A stretch of DNA of 10,406 nt from Candidatus Methanophaga sp. GoMg3.2 (GTDB taxonomy: Archaea; Halobacteriota; Syntropharchaeia; Alkanophagales; Methanospirareceae), in assembly GCA_013180565.1 (NCBI GenBank), contig QBUN01000355.1:1-10406 (forward strand). The letters are read 5' to 3'. This document shows positions 5,564 through 10,406 of the stretch, piece by piece (position 1 is the first letter of the stretch; each line of letters starts with the position of its first letter). A model generated the notes under the pieces. The model searched no databases. It saw only the letters and a list, made by a program, of their open reading frames with translations, and was not told the DNA's origin. A program made the translations under genes and the position numbers.

Positions 5564-6423
5564 TTGAAAAAATAAATGACCCAATAGTCAGGTCATTTTT
5601 TAAAAATGAATTTTCAAAATATCTGTATCAGTTCAAAGGAGAAGCATTAGCCCCTATACAGAATAAGCTTGGAGCGTTTCTATCTACTCCTTTGATTCGC
5701 AATATTGTTGGTCAGGTCAATTCAAAAATTGATTTTAGATGGATTATGGACAATCAAAAGATTCTTCTGGTTAATCCTGCCAAAGGAAGAATAGATGAAG
5801 ATAATGCTGCCTTGCTTGGGTCTTTGATTGTTACTAAACTCCAACTTGCTGCAATGAGCAGAATAGACATTCCAGAAAGAGAAAGAAAAGATTTCTTTTG
5901 CTTTAAAGATGAGTTCCAAAGCTTTGTTTCAACTACTGGTGACAGTTTTAGTGAGATACTCTCTGAAAGCCGAAAATACCGGCTTTGTTTAATTCTTGCT
6001 CATCAGTATTTAGGGCAATTAGGAGAGGATTTTCAAAAAGAAGAAAAACTAAGAAAAGCTATCTTTGGCAATACTGGAACTATTATTGCATTCAAAGTTG
6101 GCCCAGATGATGCTGAGTTCTTAGAAAAAGAATTCTATCCTGAGTTTGAAAGACAAGATTTGATCAATCAAGATAAGCATAACATCTATCTTAAGCTTGC
6201 GATAGATGGCAAATCATCAAAGCCGTTCTCTGCTCTGACCTTGCCGCCTTTCTTTAAGTTTGAGAGGCAAGGGAATAAGGATAAGATAATTGAGATGTCA
6301 AGAATGAGATATGCAAAAAAGAGAGAGGAGATTGAGGGGAAGATTGGGCGGTGGGAAGGAGACGAAAAAAGGAACAGAGGAAATAAACAAGCTCAACTTT
6401 CTTTAAAAATTCCTGGGCATTAG
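5551..6423 (+). pseudogene. Conjugative coupling ATPase fragment (VirD4/TraD-HerA type)
   Basis: The frame is open for 290 residues from just after TAG 5548-5550 but has no proper start (TTG 5692 is the first candidate). It starts RKKVIEKINDPIVRSFFKNE, then LGAFLSTPLIRNIVGQ and KILLVNPAKGRIDEDNAALL. The Walker B-like FFCFKDEFQSF follows (5893-5925), then LSESRKYRLCLILAHQYLGQ (sensor/arginine-finger region), FGNTGTIIAFKVGPDDAEFL and KPFSALTLPPF. This matches the C-terminal half of type IV secretion/DNA-transfer ATPases common in Patescibacteria. The Walker A half is missing, so it cannot be an active motor. It overlaps the methyltransferase end by 13 bases, marking a recombination junction. 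Probably laterally acquired. Confidence 0.7.
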
Positions 6424-6628
6424 CTTTATTGTTCAAGCGGTTAGACATTCAAAACTGGAAGACAATAAAACTCTTTGGAATTTCTCTTTTTTAGCTCTAA
6501 AATTCGTTGATGTTTTTCTAAGGCTTTTAGGCAGCTTTTTCTTCGGCAATCATTCTCAAGTTATTTATTCTCTCTTATTCTACAATTCTCAAAGTCGTGT
6601 GGTTAAAACACGCATTCTCAAGTATGCT
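6424..6628. other. Spacer between convergent genes
   Basis: Holds no supported gene. CGTGT (6596-6600) and ACACG (6608-6612) form a small hairpin with no T-run. A minus-strand stretch around 6500-6545 reads ALEKHQRILELKKRNS but is broken by stops, so at most a remnant. Confidence 0.4.
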
Positions 6629-7179
6629 TTATAACCTCGTTAAATATTCAATCCAACTTTTTTCAAGTTCTTTTATTGATTGAGAATAAACCCCTTTGAT
6701 AATTTTAATATTCTGTTGATTCTTCTTATCCCTTAAGAGTTTTTTATAAGCTTGTTTGAATTTTTTTAATCCGTAAGCTTTGATTAAATATCTCACAAAT
6801 GACCCTGACTGAGGATATGCAATCATTTCATTAATTTTATTCCAATTCTTACTGTTTATTAAAAAATCTAAATTGTAAAGCTTGTTTTTTTTTAAATATT
6901 TTTTTGCCCAAAAATCAATATCTTTTTGATGCCATTTTTCTGACATAAACTCAGCCAATCCTTCAGAAAATAAAAATACCGCCACTCCTAAAGAAAGAGA
7001 AAGTAAATGGGTATCTTCATGTTCTCCAATACATTTAACTTTATTAGTGTAAAGAGAGTGGACTTCAAATTTTTCAGAATGCCAAAATTCTTTTTCTTTT
7101 TCTATTTCAATCCAAATTGCGTTGCCATTTCCAATATCCCCCATTAATTTCGATTTAGTTGTTTTAGAAGGATAAAAAT
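6629..7179 (-). pseudogene. HExxH zinc metallopeptidase, C-terminal part (interrupted gene)
   Basis: Contains HEDTH (7022-7008), the zinc-binding HExxH motif with the catalytic Glu, and SEGLAEF starting 14 residues after it, where the Glu would be the third zinc ligand. That is the gluzincin arrangement of peptidase-MA/M1-like proteins. The tail (KKYLKKNKLYNLDFLINSKN, GSFVRYLIKAYGLKKFKQAY, SIKELEKSWIEYL) fits the helical C-terminus of the family. Read alone from ATG 7144 it gives 171 residues, but the frame continues upstream (YPSKTTKSKL) to the insertion site at 7179-7183. Joined to 8234-8456 it makes about 257 residues. No signal peptide is seen, so it is cytoplasmic. As third gene of the putative peptide-modification operon it is a candidate leader protease (inference). 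Confidence 0.7.
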
Positions 7180-7182
7180 AAT

Positions 7183-8233
7183 AGACTTGTTGCTAATTAA
7201 CTACTATCTCTACGCAAAGGCCTTTAATAGGATATGACATGTATTATAAAACATGATATTCATTAAGAGAGCCTTAATGGACGACAGGGCACTAAGAGCC
7301 ACAATAGGACTATCCGCATCAGAATTTAATCAACTGGCGCTGAGTTTTGGTCCAGAAATAGAAAAAGAAGGGTGGCATAGATACGCGATAGATTTTGAAC
7401 AGGGGAACAGAAAAAGGAAACCCGGGGGCGGAAGAATAGGAAATTTGAGAAGTTCCACAGAAAAATTATTTTTCATTCTCTTTTATTTCAAGTGTTATCC
7501 AACTTTCGACGTCTTAGGACTATTATTTGATCTCAACAGGTCTAATGCATGTCGCAATGTCCAGAAATTAACACCAATATTAGAGAAAGTACTTGGTAAA
7601 AAAATGGCCCTGCCAAGTAGGAAAATTAAGAGTTTGAAGGAGTTATTTGAGATATTTCCCGGGGCTAAGGATATATTCATCGACGGGACAGAGACGCCAA
7701 TTCAAAGACCTAAAGACGAAGAGAAACAAAAAGCAAGCTATTCCGGCAAGAAGAAGGCACATACTCGTAAAAATATACTCATCACCGATATAAATAGATG
7801 GATTGGTTTTCTAAGCCCTCCAGAAGAAGGTAAAAAACACGATTATGGTATGTTCAAAGGCCTATTTCCGCCGGAAATATTCCCAAAAAGCATAACGCTA
7901 TGGCTAGATTTGGGTTTCACAGGCGTTGATAAGGATTATCCAGATGCGTCTGTTATGATGCCAAAGAAGAAGCCACGGGGAAAAGAATTGACCGGTAAAG
8001 AGAAGGCGCAGAATAAGGTTATCAGTAGCATCCGAGTTCGGGTAGAGCATGCTATCGGCGGAATTAAGCGAATGCGAATAACAACTGACAAGTTTCGCAA
8101 CAAAAAAGATACTTTTAATGATAAAGCTATGTTGATATCATGTGGACTATGGAATTATCATCTAATGTGCCGTTGAACAGGACGGACGGAAGCAACATAT
8201 TAGCCCCTAAAATAATAATTTCGCAACAAGTCT
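7183..8233 (+). mobile_element. Intact IS5-like insertion sequence, 1051 bp
   Basis: Perfect 11-bp terminal inverted repeats AGACTTGTTGC (7183-7193) and GCAACAAGTCT (8223-8233) bound a single complete transposase gene. The flanks duplicate AAT (7180-7182, 8234-8236); because the site is AATAAT on both sides, a 6-bp duplication cannot be excluded. An ANT duplication and this length fit the ISL2 subgroup of IS5 (from memory). The transposase runs opposite to the host peptidase gene. The undamaged ends and frame suggest a recent insertion. Confidence 0.85.
7253..8176 (+). CDS. IS5-family DDE transposase
   Basis: The 307-residue protein has an N-terminal helix-turn-helix (about residues 60-115: RSSTEKLFFILFYFKCYPTF, then LLFDLNRSNACRNVQKL) like HTH_Tnp_4. 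A DDE_Tnp_4 catalytic domain follows. The triad is visible: D144 in IFIDGTETPIQRP, D219 in LWLDLGFTGV and E265 in RVRVEHAIGGIKRMR. Full length and undisturbed, so probably active for cut-and-paste or copy insertion. ATG 7253 is taken as the start; ATG 7277 (M9) is a possible alternative. It should also act on the MITE at 4091-4215. Confidence 0.9.
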   Translation: MIFIKRALMDDRALRATIGLSASEFNQLALSFGPEIEKEGWHRYAIDFEQGNRKRKPGGGRIGNLRSSTEKLFFILFYFKCYPTFDVLGLLFDLNRSNACRNVQKLTPILEKVLGKKMALPSRKIKSLKELFEIFPGAKDIFIDGTETPIQRPKDEEKQKASYSGKKKAHTRKNILITDINRWIGFLSPPEEGKKHDYGMFKGLFPPEIFPKSITLWLDLGFTGVDKDYPDASVMMPKKKPRGKELTGKEKAQNKVISSIRVRVEHAIGGIKRMRITTDKFRNKKDTFNDKAMLISCGLWNYHLMCR

Positions 8234-8456
8234 AATAATTTAGCTTCCTTTTATTTCGTAATTTTAAAGTTTTTAATATTTTTCTGTATACTCTTTCTTG
8301 AACTATAATAATTTTATTAATATCTTTTTTGGCCAAAGAGTTTTTAAAATAATGAAAAATATAATTGGGAGATTTTTTTATCATCCAATTTTTTTTCTTT
8401 AAATAATCGGTTTTAAACCATGGAATATTCTGTTTTATGGTATAATTTCGATTCAT
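8234..8456 (-). pseudogene. HExxH zinc metallopeptidase, N-terminal part (interrupted gene)
   Basis: Encodes 74 residues up to the IS5-like element, whose first bases create a TAG stop. SPNYIFHYFKNSLAKKDI (about 29-46) followed by QERVYRKILKTLKL is the usual opening of peptidase-MA-like domains (a strand, then a long helix ahead of the zinc site). Removing the element and one 3- or 6-bp duplication joins RKLNY to FYPSKTTKSKL and onward to HEDTH without a frameshift. ATG 8456 lies 63 bases after the radical SAM stop. There is no Shine-Dalgarno, but TTTATTATAT sits about 10-20 bases upstream, so it may have its own leaderless start as well as operon read-through. Confidence 0.65.
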
Positions 8457-8519
8457 TAGTAAAATAATATAATAAATTTAGACAAAACGCAAATAAAGAC
8501 AATCTAATTCTATAAGTAT

Positions 8520-9854
8520 TTAAGAATAATTAATCTGGGTTAATCCTTTATTAATTCCTTCTATTAATTTTAACTGACAATAATTCTTCTGAAAATTACC
8601 AACATGAATAAATGCTTCAAATCTACATCCGCCTCCACAAATTGGCAAATAGGGGCATTTCTGTTGAAGACACTTTCTAAAATATCTAAAGTCGCTAAAC
8701 CGAGGATCATCACAATTAAGAGTTAAATCAATATCTCCAAATTTGAATTCTTTTCTTCCTACCCCTGAAAAACATTTCACTAATGAACCATCTGGTTCAA
8801 TAATTACTGAGTGAACATCTCTTGCTACACACCAAGGACCCAACATGAACTCATTAGGCATCACAAATCCTTTTTCTTTTGCTTTTTTATAAAGCCAAAG
8901 ATAACTCTTTATATTTTCTATGTCATTAAAACAATATTTATCTAGATAATTCTCCATTCTCTTTTGTGAATTATTGCGAATAGTTGAGGTGATAATTCCA
9001 AATGAAAGCTCTATTTTTTCTTGTAATTTGTGTTTTATTAATAAATCTAACAATTCGGGAATAGAACCAATATTATGTTTATCAAAATTCAGCCGTAAAC
9101 TAATTTTTTTAACTACAGCACTATTAAAACTGTCTAGAATATTTTGAAATATTTGATCAAAAGTCCCTTCACCATTCTTTTTACTTCGTCTTTGATCATG
9201 CAATCTCTTGGGTCCATCGAGTGTTACTTGAATCCTGCTTAAATTATACCAAGCAAGGAATGAAACGATTTCTTTATTTAAAAGTACTCCATTAGTAACT
9301 ATCTGATTATCAAATTGTATATTTTTCTCTTTGCTTAACCGATGAAGTTGAGGAAGTATATATTGAATGACTTTTTTGTTTAATAGCGGTTCTCCCCCAT
9401 ACCAGATCACTCGAAATTTGCTACATTTATTATTCCTATTTAAGTAATTACTACACCATAAAATTATCTTATCGGCTGTTTCAAAATTCATTATCTTTTC
9501 CTTAATCCCTGTTTCGTAGCAGTAAGGGCAGTTCAATTGACAATTCGTAGTTGTAACAACATGTACAACAAACATAGAACTATTCTTTCTTGCTCTTTGA
9601 AATAATTTACAATACTCTTCACTTTCATCCATGTCCAACGGAACAAGTATGCTATGTTTTGTTAACTGATTTATGTAATTCTCAATTCTCTTGGAAATAC
9701 CACCATCTTTGTCTTGCAAAAAATCATCGATACTTTTTTTAACTTGTTTCTCTATTTTTAAAACGGCACCTGTTAAAGTGTTTCTAATGATTATCTCATT
9801 TTTGCCGTTTGTGGATTCGACCCCAAATAAGAACTGTGACCATTTTAAATTCAT
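8520..9854 (-). CDS. Radical SAM/SPASM peptide maturase
   Basis: The 444-residue enzyme has an N-terminal region with NTLTGAVLKI (25-34), typical of peptide-modifying radical SAM proteins. The radical SAM core starts at TTTNCQLNCPYCYE, where C105, C109 and C112 hold the S-adenosylmethionine-cleaving 4Fe-4S cluster. Next come YGGEPLL (152-158), IVTNG (185-189) and IQVTLDGP (208-215). The SPASM domain, with auxiliary 4Fe-4S clusters, supplies C342, C361 (in GSLVKC), C395, C400, C406, C410 and C426; the usual CX2C is CX4C here. It should act in the cytoplasm and typically forms thioether, C-C or related cross-links on a ribosomal peptide. The 37-residue peptide gene 91 bases upstream is the obvious substrate candidate. 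The exact reaction cannot be told from sequence. Confidence 0.9.
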   Translation of the reverse strand: MNLKWSQFLFGVESTNGKNEIIIRNTLTGAVLKIEKQVKKSIDDFLQDKDGGISKRIENYINQLTKHSILVPLDMDESEEYCKLFQRARKNSSMFVVHVVTTTNCQLNCPYCYETGIKEKIMNFETADKIILWCSNYLNRNNKCSKFRVIWYGGEPLLNKKVIQYILPQLHRLSKEKNIQFDNQIVTNGVLLNKEIVSFLAWYNLSRIQVTLDGPKRLHDQRRSKKNGEGTFDQIFQNILDSFNSAVVKKISLRLNFDKHNIGSIPELLDLLIKHKLQEKIELSFGIITSTIRNNSQKRMENYLDKYCFNDIENIKSYLWLYKKAKEKGFVMPNEFMLGPWCVARDVHSVIIEPDGSLVKCFSGVGRKEFKFGDIDLTLNCDDPRFSDFRYFRKCLQQKCPYLPICGGGCRFEAFIHVGNFQKNYCQLKLIEGINKGLTQINYS

Positions 9855-9904
9855 TTTTCCATCTGTTACTTTAATATTCTCTTAATATCAGATTCTGTAT
9901 TGAG

Positions 9905-9926
9905 AAAAAATAAAACGGAGTTTTAT
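9905..9926 (-). terminator. Weak hairpin terminator/attenuator after the peptide gene
   Basis: On the minus strand ATAAAAC pairs with GTTTTAT (9926-9920 with 9916-9910) around TCC, followed by a T-run (9910-9905). It lies 20 bases after the peptide stop and before the maturase gene. An AT-rich stem would be leaky, giving more peptide than enzyme transcript, which is usual in RiPP clusters. Oligo-T alone can also pause archaeal polymerase. Confidence 0.45.
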
Positions 9927-9945
9927 GAGCTTTTATCAAGCTTCT

Positions 9946-10059
9946 TTATGCTCGTCCTCCGCAGCAACTATCTTTGCCGAGAAGGCCCATCCGGAATTCT
10001 GGAGATATACCTTCATCTAATATTTTAAACTCTTGTTCTTCCTGTTCGATTTTATCCAT
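9946..10059 (-). CDS. Putative RiPP precursor peptide, 37 residues
   Basis: The frame starts at ATG 10059 with a strong GGGGGTGAT ribosome binding site (10072-10064), unusually good for this window. The peptide opens with an acidic leader-like half (MDKIEQEEQEFKILDEGISP). A short C-terminal half, LLGKDSCCGGRA, holds the only two cysteines, adjacent to each other and followed by Gly-Gly. Size, acidic leader, Cys/Gly-rich core and position before a radical SAM/SPASM enzyme all fit a RiPP precursor. The core could receive thioether or other cross-links on the cysteines. I do not recognise a named precursor family. The alternative is a small cysteine metal-binding protein serviced by the same enzyme. 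Confidence 0.7.
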   Translation of the reverse strand: MDKIEQEEQEFKILDEGISPEFRMGLLGKDSCCGGRA

Positions 10060-10090
10060 ATTTATCACCCCCTATTATTTTCAGTACATT

Positions 10091-10110
10091 TACAACCATC
10101 TACAACCATC
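10091..10110 (-). promoter_or_regulatory. Tandem 10-bp repeat upstream of the peptide gene
   Basis: TACAACCATC occurs twice without a gap (minus-strand unit GATGGTTGTA). A 10-bp period puts both copies on the same DNA face, as in operators for cooperative binding. It lies 32-51 bases upstream of the peptide ATG, within the leader or core promoter. Confidence 0.35.
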
Positions 10111-10155
10111 CGCATTTTTTCACACGTTAATATGATATTACCTAAAGTTACTCTC

Positions 10156-10198
10156 CTTTATAAAACTCTTCGATCTTCAACAAATTGTATAAAAACCT
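10156..10198 (-). promoter_or_regulatory. Candidate promoter(s) of the peptide-maturase-peptidase operon
   Basis: Two minus-strand TATA-like boxes are present: TTTTTATACAA (10195-10185, preceded by GGAGG, an acceptable BRE position) and GTTTTATAAAG (10167-10157). Starts would fall near 10160 or 10132, leaving leaders of about 70-100 bases before ATG 10059. I cannot decide between them. No other gene occupies 10060-10242. Confidence 0.4.
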
Positions 10199-10242
10199 CC
10201 ACTATATGTCTTCAAGCCTTTCTCTACCTCTACGCACTTTAA

Positions 10243-10406
10243 CTACCTATTCTTCACCTCAAACCAATCTTTGAATTGGCTTTGCTTTAGCTCATCAATG
10301 CTGGCTATTTTGACTGTCATGTTTTTATCTGGCTTTTCTTTTCTCAATCTAAACATCACGTTCAGCGCCACCTGAATCGCTTTCTTCTTTGCTGTCTTGT
10401 CGCTGG
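10243..10406 (-). CDS. C-terminal end of an unidentified gene (partial)
   Basis: Fifty-three codons are open from the window edge to TAG (10245-10243) on the minus strand. They include KKKAIQVALNVMFRLRKEKP, then MTVKIASIDELKQSQFKDWF and the end EVKNR. The amphipathic helical pattern and codon use look like a real gene. I do not recognise a family. It lies upstream of, and in the same direction as, the peptide operon, but the 183-base gap with its own promoters suggests separate transcription. Confidence 0.55.
   Translation of the reverse strand, partial: SDKTAKKKAIQVALNVMFRLRKEKPDKNMTVKIASIDELKQSQFKDWFEVKNR

Noticed and set aside
7495..7680. 61-codon minus-strand frame inside the transposase gene
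   Set aside because: Shadow of the transposase, which shows a complete DDE triad in the plus frame.
9691..9885. 64-codon plus-strand frame at the maturase 5' end
   Set aside because: Shadow of the radical SAM gene's N-terminal codons with no independent signals.
10033..10242. 69-codon plus-strand frame
   Set aside because: It is antisense to the peptide start and its promoter region, with no ribosome binding site and a low-complexity hydrophobic product.

Overview
The window looks archaeal, most likely euryarchaeal (the style of ANME-1/Syntrophoarchaeia-like genomes), but no marker gene proves it. The clues are BRE/TATA-type promoters (GAAAAGCTTTTATAT occurs identically at 2003 and 2143), a GGTGAT Shine-Dalgarno, a secreted lamin-tail-domain protein and an archaeal-style PLD-like protein. 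There are no rRNA, tRNA or CRISPR features. One gene fragment (5551-6423) resembles conjugative coupling ATPases typical of Patescibacteria/CPR and is probably foreign. Much of the window is accessory DNA with broken genes.

Region 1, 1-1770: the tail of an unknown gene; the C-terminal piece of a type ISP restriction-modification enzyme; a convergent, C-terminally short lamin-tail protein; and remnants of a DnaJ-type CxxCxGxG zinc-finger protein. Region 2, 1771-3788: intergenic DNA with strong promoters and a possible small structured RNA, then a PLD-like gene overlapped by a small membrane-protein gene. The PLD-like gene is split by a decayed 574-bp element (2545-3118). Removing the element and one copy of its 6-bp duplication (ATTAGT) restores an open frame of 224 residues. 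Region 3, 3789-4219: a hairpin resembling an IS200/IS605 right end, a frameshifted second copy of the lamin-tail signal peptide, and a 125-bp MITE. Region 4, 4220-6628: a four-helix membrane protein divergent from a class I methyltransferase, whose 3' end runs into the headless coupling-ATPase fragment.

Region 5, 6629-10059 (minus strand) is the most interesting part. It encodes a 37-residue peptide ending DSCCGGRA with a strong ribosome binding site, then a 444-residue radical SAM/SPASM enzyme, then a HExxH zinc metallopeptidase. This is the layout of a RiPP (ribosomally made, post-translationally modified peptide) cluster: precursor, maturase and candidate leader protease. An intact 1051-bp IS5-like element (7183-8233) sits inside the peptidase gene. 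Excising it in silico restores an open frame of about 257 residues. The MITE at 4091-4215 carries the same 11-bp terminal repeats and the same type of 3-bp duplication (ANT), so this transposase probably mobilised both.

The last bases (10243-10406) hold the C-terminus of an unidentified minus-strand gene upstream of the RiPP promoter region.
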